NCBI GenBank assembly: GCA_001510575.1
Contig: LNGK01000005.1
Span: forward strand, 124,001 to 188,000
Direction: 5' to 3'
Length of the DNA stretch: 64,000 bases
Source: Knoxdaviesia capensis
Lineage: Eukaryota > Ascomycota > Sordariomycetes > Microascales > Gondwanamycetaceae
The translations under genes and the position numbers were made by a program. Below are positions 1 through 10,187 of this stretch, in pieces. Every line of letters starts with the position of its first letter. The first letter of the stretch is position 1. Below the pieces are notes generated by a model. The model did no database searches. It saw only the letters and a program-made list of their open reading frames with translations, and was not told the origin of the DNA.

Positions 1-121
1 GTAGGAGGAAGAAATGGGCTAGACTAGAAATGGACAAAAGTCCAGCATTTATAGGCTAGCCAGAACCAGGCTTCAGCCTACCGGTCACGTGATCCACGCA
101 TTTCCATCCTTCCTATTTACA
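1..121 (-). repeat. 3' LTR of the retrotransposon (first base cut off)
   Basis: This copy aligns with 5434-5554 with only about five differences. It keeps its CpA and TpG dinucleotides, so it is the little-mutated copy. On the minus strand it has a TATAAAT box (47-53 on the plus strand) and starts TGTAAATAGG. Position 1 pairs with the second base of the other copy, so the LTR almost certainly begins one base outside the window. Confidence 0.85.
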
Positions 122-399
122 CGCCCCTCGGACGCAAATACGTTCCCAATATGCGCCCCTCGGAACAAATAATATAGGAATATTATTATTAGGAAAAAAA
201 AAAACTTTAGCATAAGAAGAAAATCTTATTAAAAAAAAACTTTAGTATAGGAAGCGTAGGAAAAGAAAATATATAAAAACCTAAAAACCTTTATAAAGGA
301 AAAAAAAAACGTATCTTATTTTACTAGAGCACTTCGAAAACGGTTATAAAGCTAGAAACTAAGTGGCTTAATTAAGATATTAGCTAGTTATTCCGTATT

Positions 400-3300
400 T
401 AGAACGTATTTAACGGATAAAAACTTAGAACGAACGGATTCCCGAATTAGATAAAATTTCGGGTATATATACTTACTCTTATTATAGAATCTCGGGTTAT
501 TAATAAGCTTAAGAGTATTAATATTATTAACTCGTAGTTAGATATTATAGCTTCGGTTAATTTTATATAAGAAATTACGTAGCTATAACGCTTCTTTAGT
601 AGCTATATTTACTACTATATATTTAGCCTCGATAGTCGATTAAGTAATAACTACTTACTTTCTACTTACCTAAGCGATCGGACTACCTTAGATTAATAGG
701 ACCTATCTTATTATAGAGCGGCTATTTAGTATAGTATTATAGCTAGTATCTAAAAAGCTAACTATTAATATAAGCGAAAAGTCTAGCTTAGAAGGTCTCT
801 TATATCTTAAGGATAAGTTCGTCGTCGCTAATAAATATCTAACGATCCGTCTTAGTAATACGAATAGAGGAATAGTTATATAATTAGTAAAAGCTATATA
901 GTAGTAAATAGAAAATACTAAATTAGGTCTTATTATTATAGTTATATAGATAAGTTATCCGATTATAGACCGATATCTCTCTATATTAGTAATAGAAAGC
1001 CTTTCGCCGTCTAAAGTAGCTAAGTTAATACCGGATATCGGAATAGATACCGGTCGCGTCACGGAGATATTAAATCCTACGTTTACTATAATCGCTTCTA
1101 TATATTATATCTAGTATATAGAATAGGAGTTAAAGTTAATACCGATTACTACTCCTAGTAACTACCGTAGCTTACCTATTAGGTCTACTTTTAGATACTC
1201 TTAAAGTTCTAGTTCGAAATCTATTAGTATATCCTCTTTCTATCTAAAGTATAGAACGTTATCGATATATATAACTAGAATTATACTATCTTTTTATTAG
1301 TAAAATAACGCTTTATTAGTTTATAGTCTCGTAAAACCTATACGTAAAAGTATATTATAGAGTCTTAGCTACTACTATTAGCTAGCTTATTTTAGACCGT
1401 ATAATACTCGTTTTAGACGAATAAACGATTTCTCTATCTAGCTTAAGTTATAAACGAAATCCGGATTATATCGTCTAATTTCGTATATTAGTTAAACTAT
1501 TCCTTCGTATTATCGCATATATACCTCCTCTTCTAGGAGTCTATATAAGAAAGCTACTATAACGTCTAACTATTAGATAACTAAATATTCTTTAGCTATA
1601 ATAGCTAATATCACTCTCTACGTCGTAGTATGCGATATTACGGCGAAGGTTTCCTAATAATTAAAGCCCTTACGCTATTAAAATCCACGGGCTATAATAC
1701 ATACTTTCCGTTTAATAATCTATCTATACTTATCGTATTTAGACTTTAGTACTTATTTAGCTATAATTAGCCTATATCCGGACGGTAGCGACTTAACGAA
1801 TTCGAAGACTCTATAGTTAAATATATTTATTAATTCTATAAGTCTAGTATCTAACTATTCGTTAGTATTCGCGCCCCTTAAAGCTAATATTATCGTCGTC
1901 GGATTAAAAAAACTAGCCTTAATTAAATTATCGGGCTAATCTATATACTAATCTAAAGATTCGTTAACGTAAGTTATTAAATTAATAGCGTTAGGACTAG
2001 TATCTAAACTCCTCTTAGTAAGTCGTCGTACTAGATTATTATATTTATACGCGATAACTAGGTTATCGAAATCTACTTAGTCTCTATTTTAAGTAACTAT
2101 ACGTATAATCTTCTTTTTAGTAAAAGTTCCTTTTAGCTACGACTTTAATACGTTAGGTAGTTTTTCCTCTAGGTCCTCTAGAATTCTTATATTAGATAAA
2201 ATCTAGACCTTTCGGAATTTAGGTACCTATACTTTATATAAATATATACCTTAGTAACTAACTAATAAGCTAAATTCTCCTTATAAAGTAAATTTACTAG
2301 GTAAATTATTATTTATACGCGTTCTAACCTCTATAGGTACGTATATAATTATACGGGAACCTAAAGTTCGTAGGTATACTATATTCGGATAAAAATCCTA
2401 TCTCTTAGCTACTAGTATTTAGCTCTACTATCGCTCCGTAGGACTAGAACCGTAGCTATTAACGGTTAAATTAATTAGTTAAGTAACGGCTTCTAAGATA
2501 TATCCCTATAAGTATATTAGAATGCTTTACTATATTATAGTTACTCTTATACGTATTACTAGTTCCTTTATAGCTCGTTTAGCGTTACTATTATAGGCGT
2601 AGCTATAAGTAGGGGAGGGATTAACTTTTAAACTAATTCGGTTCGTAAATTTAGTAATTATCCTAATCTATACGTCCGTTCCGTTATCTATAATAATTAA
2701 TTCTAGAATAGAATCGGTAATATTTATTATATACTAAATTATATTCTTAATTTCGTTACTAGCTTTCGACTTTTTATCTAAAATATAGATAAACTTTATT
2801 TTAGAAAAATTATCTATAATAATAAGAAAGTATCGCTCGCCTTTAAAAGTTTATACTAATATCTTAGTAATATCGTAATATAATACCTAGCTAATACGTT
2901 TAGCCCTTATTCGCCTATCTTTTAGCCTAAACTTTAAGATTTTTAAGATCTCGTACGCCTTATATAGGCCTAAATCGTTAATATACGCTTTTATACTCGA
3001 CTCGTCTACTAATACTCCTTTAATAGACTATAGTATCTTTAGGAGAACTTCGGTACTTAGATATCCTAGTCGTTTATATATTAGGCGTAAGCGTTAACGT
3101 ATACTTAATACTTACGTAAAGCTTTTAGGTAATGATTAATATTAGTTCGTCTATTAGAATAAGAATTAGACGAGTACTAGTCTTTTATATAGAGACTACT
3201 AGAACTAGCGTTTTTCTAGTAGTAACGTATACTACGAGCGTCTTTTATAGGGGGACGCCTAAAACTAAGATTATTATTCCGGTAGTAATAATTATAACTA

Positions 3301-4700
3301 CGAATATCTTTTAAGGGGGGATATCTAGAACTAACTTTATAGTCTTTTATAAGGTAACTATAATAACTAGATAATTTATAAGTAGTCTCCTTAGACGGTT
3401 TTAGAGAGACGGTCTCCTCTAGTATAAAATTATAAATAATAGGAGTATATACGGGCTTCTAGATAATAGGTTCGCCGGAGGTTATAACTTATATAAAAAA
3501 CCTACGGCTTTCTACGTTAATTTCTAAAATTAAGACGTCTTTAGTATTAAAAATACTATTACTAAGAATCTTACCGCTATTACGGTAAAGAACCTTATTA
3601 CTAAAGATATAAATCGGAAATATTATAGTTAGTAAAATATCTTTAATACGTATAGAAATAATACTAGATAAAGTCTTAATATTAATAATAACGTTTCTAC
3701 GCTTTATAGTATAAATAGGTCCTCCGCCTATAATTATACGGATACGAGTCTCTTCTATAGTTCCTTTCTCGAACTATCGTTTATCGTTTATAGAGTATAT
3801 AGACGTACCTATATTAAATAACTAATCCGTTCTAGAATAGCTTAATAAGTAGGTAAATAGGTTATAGCTAATTATTTCTTTAAAATATTTTATAGTATTA
3901 ATAGGAAAAGAAGAAGAAAGGGAAGACTTACTTATAGTCTTTCGACGTCTCTTAAACGTATTATCGGTTATTACTATCGCGCTTATAACTCTTTTATAAC
4001 TAGTTATATTCGCGCTTACGTTTACGTTACTAAGTATAGTAGAAGACTTCTACTATTATTATTATTACTTACGAGCTTTAATCCGGTAGTCGCGCTCTTT
4101 ATAGCTAAGACGGTTATAGTATCTATATCGGATTATAGGTTATAAACTGGGCTTCTTCTAGTTACTCTAGCTAGTACTACTATTACGAGTATTATTATTA
4201 TTCTTATCGTTTAAACTAAACTTATTATTAGACTTTAAGTTATCTCTTTAGTCTAGCTTTTTTAGGTCCTTCGTAACCCTCTTACGTTCCTAAAATAACT
4301 ATACTAATTATCTATAGTACTCGTTAGAAGTCCTATCTAACTATACTATAATACGCGTAGTAACTTACGTTTTAGTATTAAACGTATCCTTTACTACTAT
4401 TAGTAGTAATACGGTCCTAATCTTATTAGTAATTTTAGCTCTATAACGCTAAATTTCTAGTTATTTTTAGTTAAAACGCGAAAGAAAGGTAATAAACTTT
4501 TTACTTTTTTTTATCGTATATATACTAACGTCTAATAGGTCTTCTAATACTTAGAACTTAGTCTTCTAGCTATTATAGTTAAAACGATTAGATAGCTTAT
4601 TCTAGATATTAGAAATATTTATACTATTAACTATAATTTATCTTATAATACTAGATATATTCTTTAATATTTCACTTCTTATAAGTAGATTATTTTACTT
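400..4700 (-). pseudogene. RIP-destroyed gag-pol of the copia-like element
   Basis: No reading frame is intact. Two motifs survive as ghosts. At 4086-4130 (minus) the codons read R-Y-R-Y-Y-N-R-L-S-Y-K-E-R-D-Y. Reversing TGC-to-TAC and CAT-to-TAT changes gives the CX2CX4HX4C spacing of a gag zinc knuckle. At 1258-1275 (minus) the codons read V-I-Y-I-D-N, in which the second Asp of the YxDD polymerase signature has become Asn by one TG-to-TA change. Protease, integrase and RNase H should lie around these, but I could not place their catalytic residues by eye. The gene is not functional. Confidence 0.75.
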
Positions 4701-5432
4701 ATTAAGATAACCGAAATTATCTGGCTTTAAACTAGTACGGATAATTACGGTACGGAAAGATAAGGCCTAAGCACGCTAAATACGGCTATCTATTAGCTAG
4801 TATTATTAATTAAGTATCTACTTCTATTTAGAAAGGTCGATTACTTAGTTAGTACCGGTTATAAGCGACGGAATAAAGTCCTCTATCATAATAGAATATG
4901 TTAACGGGGATAACACTATATAGGCGGAAGGAGGTTAATTCGTTTCGGCAGGTATACGAAAAAGACCGGGAAAACTCGGTATTATAGAAGGAATAGAATT
5001 TCTATTAGGAACTAATCGAGATTATTAGGGAACAGCGTTAGTAATCAATTTCTAATCAGAATCAGAATCAGAAACGGGAGAAGGGGAACGCGAGAATTCC
5101 GTTAATATTAACGGAGTTAAGACTTAAGACTATTAATAAGTAACTAAGTCCGTGACTGTATTAGGGGCGGTCAGACGGCGACGGCCACCACGATTTATTA
5201 TTAGGTTATAGTTATTACTTTACTAATAGCTTTATAAGCTAACTATCGGCTTATAGAAAAACAGGAGAGGAAGAAGAAGAGGAAAAAAAAAATAATTAGT
5301 ATAAAAGAAATAAAAGATAAATACACTGTTTTTACTTAAATTAAACTTAGTCTCATAATCTATTATTTAGAATAATAACGGAAGATAAATAAGTTAATAG
5401 AATTAAACTTAGGAATTAAGTAAAAAGTTAGA

Positions 5433-5554
5433 TATAGGAGGAAGAAATAGGCTAGACTAGAAATAGATAAAAGTCCAGCATTTATAGGCTAGCCAGAACC
5501 AGGCTTCAGCCTACCGGTCACGTGATCCACGCATTTCCGTCCTTCCTATTTACA
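5433..5554 (-). repeat. 5' LTR of the retrotransposon
   Basis: This is the promoter-bearing LTR for leftward transcription. A TATAAAT box is read on the minus strand at 5480-5486. Compared with the other copy, the first ~37 bp on the interior side carry TG-to-TA and CA-to-TA changes, while the outer ~85 bp keep every CpA and TpG. The first two bases, TA, are the mutated form of the expected TG. It lies about 540 bp upstream of the methylisocitrate lyase start codon and points away from it. Confidence 0.85.
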
Positions 5555-6091
5555 GTAAAGCAACACACGACCCTAGGGTTAGGGTTTCCATCTTCTGGCT
5601 CATAAGTTTAAGTCAGGCTCGCGAATTGGTAATGAAAAGCCTAGCAACGCGGAGATAAAGTCGGTAGCCGAGTAAAATGGCAGCCGGCTGACTGGACGCC
5701 TCCAGTATCTCCATCTTTCATGGAAAACGCCGAAAAACTGGCTGTATTCCTAACCGATCTGACATCCACAGGTCCGGCCGGAAGCTCGGGTTTTGCTGGC
5801 TTTGCGCCGCGCTTAGCCGAGCTTGTTGGTGGAATCCAGCGCTGACCAATAATGTCACAGACTCTGATGGGAAAAATCTGGGATGCACATTCTCAACATC
5901 ACAGCCTTTTGCATTCTCTCCATCTCTCCTTAAATAATCCTGATCTTCAGTTGCATCTTGTCTGTTCTTCTTTGGTCTGCATTGGTTACAGCCTCCCATT
6001 CCATTACATATACCCACTCTCACCAAAAAACCTCGACCAACTCCCTCCTAAAGCACCGATACCCCACCCAACACACACAAGCAAGCGCAGC
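5555..6091 (+). promoter_or_regulatory. Upstream region of methylisocitrate lyase, abutting the LTR
   Basis: The stretch between the LTR end and the start codon has normal base composition, unlike the element. It holds a telomere-like block at 5571-5587 and a CA/CT-rich leader just before the ATG. An in-frame upstream ATG at 5852 could add 80 residues to the enzyme. No TATA box stands out. Confidence 0.5.
5571..5587 (+). repeat. Interstitial telomere-like motif
   Basis: CCCTAGGGTTAGGGTTT combines TTAGGG units in both orientations and sits 17 bp beyond the LTR boundary. Confidence 0.6.
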
Positions 6092-8001
6092 ATGTTCCGG
6101 TCCGCTGTACGGCGCTGTCCCAGCCGGGCATTGGCTCTCGACTCGACCTCTTCCCTCCGACTGACTCGCCGGATCCCGTCGGCAGCCACCCGAGCCCTTT
6201 CAGTGTCGTCGGCGCGGGGCATCTACAACACTCCCCACATGTCTGTCCCCGCGGCGACCCCCGACTCGTTCCAGCTGCTTGCCGAGGCTGACAAGCCCGG
6301 CTCGGCGGAAGATGCGCTCTACGATGCTCAGATCAAGGAGGTCGAGGAGTGGTGGGCGTCGCCCCGGTATGAGGGCATCCGGAGGCCCTACAGCGCTGCC
6401 GACGTGGTGTCGAAGCGCGGAACCCAGACACAGACCTACACCAGCTCGATAATGGCGACAAAGCTGTTCAACCTGGTCAAGGAGCGCCTGGCCAAGGGCG
6501 AGCCTATCCACACAAGTGAGTACTCACTCATACTGTAAAAATGCTTCTTCTTAGCAAATTCTCGAAACCTGGCTCTAACCACCTCTCCCTTCTCCTCTCC
6601 TTTACAGTGGGCGCGATTGATCCCGTACAGATGACCCAGCAAGCCCCCCACCAAGAGGTTCTCTACATTTCCGGCTGGGCCTGCTCCTCTCTCCTCACCA
6701 CCACCAACGAAGTGTCCCCCGACTTCGGCGACTACCCCTACAACACCGTGCCCAACCAGGTGCAGCGCTTGGCCAAGGCCCAATCCATGCACGACCGGAA
6801 GCAGTGGGACGCTCGGCGAAAGCTGACTCCCGAGCAGCGTGCGACCACTCCGTACACTGACTACCTCCGACCGATCGTCGCCGACGGCGACACCGGCCAC
6901 GGAGGTCTGTCGGCTGTGCTGAAGCTGGCCAAACTGTTTGCCGAGAACGGCGCGGCTGCTGTGCATTTCGAGGACCAGCTCCACGGCGGCAAGAAGTGCG
7001 GCCACCTTGCTGGTAAGGTGCTGGTTCCTGTTGGCGAGCACATCAACCGCCTCGTGGCTGCGCGCTTCCAGTGGGACGTCATGGGCACCGAGAACCTGGT
7101 GATTGCGCGGACGGATTCCGAGAGCGGAAAGCTCCTGAGCAGCGCCATTGATGTGCGCGACCACGAATTCATCCTTGGCGTGGCGGACCCCAGCATCGAG
7201 CCGCTTGCCGAGACCATCCAGGCCATGGAAGCCGCCGGGGCCGCCGGCTCGGAGATTGACGTGTTCGAGGCTCAGTGGGTCAAGAGCACCAAGCTGGTGA
7301 CCTTTGACGAAGCCGCCGTGCAGCACATGCAGAACGAGGGCGTGCCGCAGGCCCAGATCGACGAGTACCTCTCCGCCGTGGCCGAGGACCGCGACATGGG
7401 CATCGCGCGCCGCCGCCACCTGGCCGACAAGTTCACCAAGACGCCTGTGTACTTCTCGTGGGACGTGCCGCGCACGCGCGAGGGCTTCTACCACTACCGC
7501 GCCGGCATGGCGGCAGCCACCAAGCGCGCGATTGCGTTCGGCCCGTACGCCGACCTGCTGTGGGTCGAGACAGGTGACCCGAACGTGCAGGTTGCCAGCG
7601 ACCTTGCGCGAGCCGTCCGCGCCGTGCACACCGGCAAGGGCCTGGTGTACAACCTCAGTCCGTCGTTCAACTGGATGGCGCACGGCTTCACAGACGCCAC
7701 GCTCAAGTCGTTCATCTGGGACCTCGCCAAGGAGGGCTTCGTGCTGCAGCTGATCTCGCTCGCCGGCTTGCACTCCAACGCGACCATCACCAACGAGCTC
7801 GCGCGCGACTTCAAGACCGACGGCATGCTGGCGTACGTCAACCTGGTGCAGCGCCGCGAGAAGGAGCTGGGCTGCGACGTCCTGACTCACCAGAAGTGGA
7901 GCGGTGCGAGCTACATTGACGGCATTCTGGGGGCTATTCAGAGCGGTAGCTCGAGCAGCAAGAGCATGGGAGATGGAAACACCGAGGGCCAGTTTCACTG
8001 A
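6092..8001 (+). CDS. mclA: Mitochondrial methylisocitrate lyase (isocitrate lyase family)
   Basis: The enzyme cleaves 2-methylisocitrate to pyruvate and succinate, the last step of the methylcitrate cycle that disposes of propionyl-CoA. Exons are 6092-6515 and 6608-8001; the intron is GTGAGT...TTACAG and splits the Met codon of TMGAIDPVQ. The product is 605 aa, about the length of Aspergillus methylisocitrate lyases. Residues 1-45 are rich in Arg, Ser and Ala with almost no acidic residues and end ARG-IYNTP, a mitochondrial presequence. The catalytic signature KKCGH is at 270-274, and VADGDTGHGG (232-241) is the metal/substrate loop. The mitochondrial leader and the lack of a C-terminal SKL-type signal favour methylisocitrate lyase over the peroxisomal glyoxylate-cycle isocitrate lyase. 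I chose the 6092 ATG because it exposes the presequence; the in-frame ATG at 5852 would bury it. A long antisense frame here is a codon-bias shadow. Confidence 0.9.
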
Positions 8002-8572
8002 GCACACAGCTTCAAGAGCGTTGAAACAAACGACAAGGGTGTTTCAGGGGGGGGTGTTACTAGGTATGATTTCACACGTGTAAATATTGATTTCAGGATA
8101 CATATATGCTTTTTGTCAATTTTCACGACAGTCAACTGCCTGCATGGGTATAGGGACGGGCCCATTTGGAGGGGATACTTGGCCCTGAAAGGGTTTAACC
8201 CGCACAAATGGACTTATCTACTAAGTCTGTTCATTATTTGTAGAGACATCCATAATCAAGTGAGAGGCCAAGTTAATTCCCTGCGCTATTGTCAGGTAGA
8301 ATACCTGGATATTGTCTAGTCATTAGGGTTAGGTTTTCTTATCGATAAGTAGGTCCCTTAGTGAAAGCTTCCCCACTTCAACCACTACAAGCAGTCGTTT
8401 TCACTGTTTGCCTGGACACTACGCTGTATTTGGTTCTAACTTCAGAAACATAACCTACGCTTGAACCTTTTTATTTCTATTCCCTTTCTCTCTCATCCAA
8501 ACGTGATCCTCTTCCCCTTTTCTCCCCTACCACCTCTTAAATTTCAATACCAACCCTCCTGTCCTCTTCAAA
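8002..8572. other. Intergenic: methylisocitrate lyase terminator and csnB promoter
   Basis: It contains the 3' region of methylisocitrate lyase, a telomere-like TTAGGGTTAGG at 8323-8333, and a strongly pyrimidine-rich leader (about 8460-8572) just before the csnB start. No gene is seen. Confidence 0.6.
8323..8337 (+). repeat. Telomere-like box upstream of csnB
   Basis: TTAGGGTTAGGTTTT lies about 240 bp before the csnB start codon. It resembles the binding core of Tbf1/telobox factors known from yeasts; use here is inference. Confidence 0.5.
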
Positions 8573-10187
8573 ATGTCAGATGATGAGGACTTCATGCAGG
8601 ACTCGGATCCTGAGGAGTGAGTTTCCACTATCTTGCTACTGTAGTCGATTCAAGCTCGCCAGATCCTAACAGTATGCGTAACTAGATACGACTTCGAGTA
8701 CGAAGAAGACGACGATGACGATTCCGGCGATGTTTCGATTGAAAACAAGTACTACAATGCGAAGCAACTGAAGCATTCCGATCCCGAGGAGGCGCTGGGA
8801 GAGTTTCTCGGAATCCCCGCGCTGGAGGAAGAAAAAGGCGAATGGGGCTTCAAGGGACTCAAGCAGGCGATCAAGCTGGAGTTTAAACTGAAGCACTATG
8901 ACGAGGTACGTCGAGGGGCGATGACCTACGGATGGTATCTCTGTATCTGTGACTAAATCCTGCAACGCGGGGGTACAACCATAGGCTACCGAACACTATG
9001 CCGAGCTTCTCACATATGTGCGGTCGGCGGTGACGCGCAACTACTCGGAAAAGTCGATCAACAACATGCTTGACTACATCGAGAAGGGTTCCCAGGACGA
9101 CGCCAGTGTCGCGAAATACGTCGAACAGTTTTATGCCCTCACGCTTCAGAGCTTCCAGAGTTCGAATAACGAGCGACTCTGGCTGAAAACCAACCTCAAA
9201 CTCACCCGTCTCCTCATCGACCGCAAGGAGTATATCGAGGCTGCTAAGAAGCTTAAAGAGCTGCACCGCGCGTGTCGCAAGGAAGACGGATCGGAGAACC
9301 AGGCCAAGGGAACATACGCGCTGGAGGTGTACGCGATGGATATCCAGCTGAACGTCGAAACAAAGAACACCACCCAACTAAAGCGACTATACACCCAGGC
9401 CCTGAGCGTCCGGTCGGCCGTGCCGCACCCCAAGATCATGGGCATCATCCGTGAATGCGGCGGCAAGATGCACATGAGCGACGAGAACTGGGAGGCTGCG
9501 CAGTCCGACTTCTTTGAAGCTTTCCGGAACTACGATGAGGCCGGATCGGCCCAGCGCGTGTCAGTTCTCAAGTACCTCCTCCTCACGACGATGCTGATGA
9601 AGTCGAACATCAACCCGTTCGATTCACAGGAGACCAAGCCCTACATGAACGACGGCCGCGTGGTGCCGATCCGGCAGCTTGTCGAGGCTTACCAGCAAGA
9701 CGACGTCGAGACCTACCAGAGAGTGCTGGACCAGAACCGCGACTCCATTCTGTCTGACCGGTTCCTCGCCGAGAACATCGACGAAGTCACGCGCAACATG
9801 CGGATCAAGGGCGTGCAGAAGCTGATTGCGCCGTACACGCGCATGCGCATGGACTGGATTGCCCGCGCGCTGAAGATCTCCAACCAGGACGCCTACGACA
9901 TTGTCGGCTTCCTCATCGTCGATGGCAAAATCGACGGCAAGATCGACCAGCAGAAGGGCACGCTTGAGATCCAGACCGAGGCCGACGCGGCGCACGTGGC
10001 TGCGATCCAAGAGCTTGCAGACTCCATCTCTACGCTGGTTTCGGCGTCGTTCTCGGACACTGAGATGGGTGGCTGGGGTATGCGGTCGGACGCCAACGAG
10101 CTGGATGAGCGGCCCCGGTCTTTTGGAAAGTTCAGCCGGCGGGTTGGTCAAGCCCGGATGTCGGGCCGGGGCAAGAGCCTGATTTAG
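8573..10187 (+). CDS. csnB: COP9 signalosome complex subunit 2
   Basis: This is a subunit of the COP9 signalosome, which removes NEDD8 from cullins and so controls cullin-RING ubiquitin ligases; in Aspergillus the complex is needed for development. Exons are 8573-8616, 8686-8905 and 8985-10187, joined in phase, giving 488 aa. The acidic N-terminus (MSDDEDFMQDSDPEE, then a D/E run) and the following EYYNAK-type repeat entry are typical of CSN2. Helical TPR-like repeats fill the middle. A PCI/winged-helix domain covers about residues 310-420, including the ILSDRFLAENIDEVTRNMR and VDGKIDGKIDQ stretches. The first exon is only 44 bp. The length fits other fungal CSN2 proteins. Confidence 0.92.

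Larger units (their letters stand above)
1..5554 (-). mobile_element. Degenerate Ty1/copia-like LTR retrotransposon
   Basis: Two near-identical direct repeats of 122 bp bound the element (the left copy loses its first base at the window edge). Read on the minus strand each LTR begins TGTAAATAGG and ends with the complement of TGTAGGAGG, so both ends follow the TG...CA rule. The interior (122-5432) is AT-rich, full of stops and almost devoid of CpA and TpG, while CpG persists; this is the footprint of CpA-directed RIP. Minus-strand translation still shows a gag zinc-knuckle skeleton near 4086-4130 and a reverse-transcriptase core VIYIDN at 1258-1275. Gag therefore lies at high coordinates and RT at low ones, and the element reads leftwards. 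A GAGGGGCG run abuts the low-coordinate LTR where a polypurine tract belongs. Copia rather than gypsy is inferred from the RT lying close to the 3' LTR, with room only for RNase H beyond it. The outer target-site duplication cannot be checked because one flank lies outside the window. Confidence 0.85.

Noticed and set aside
3132..3314. 60-codon frame inside the retrotransposon
   Set aside because: It is on the wrong strand for the element and is low-complexity sequence created by C-to-T mutation.
1..5600. Subtelomeric location suggested by TTAGGG-like repeats
   Set aside because: Only one or two units occur at each place and conserved housekeeping genes surround them; no telomere tract is present.
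6436..8007. 523-codon antisense frame over methylisocitrate lyase
   Set aside because: It is a mirror of strong third-position GC bias in the sense gene; the sense protein is unambiguous.
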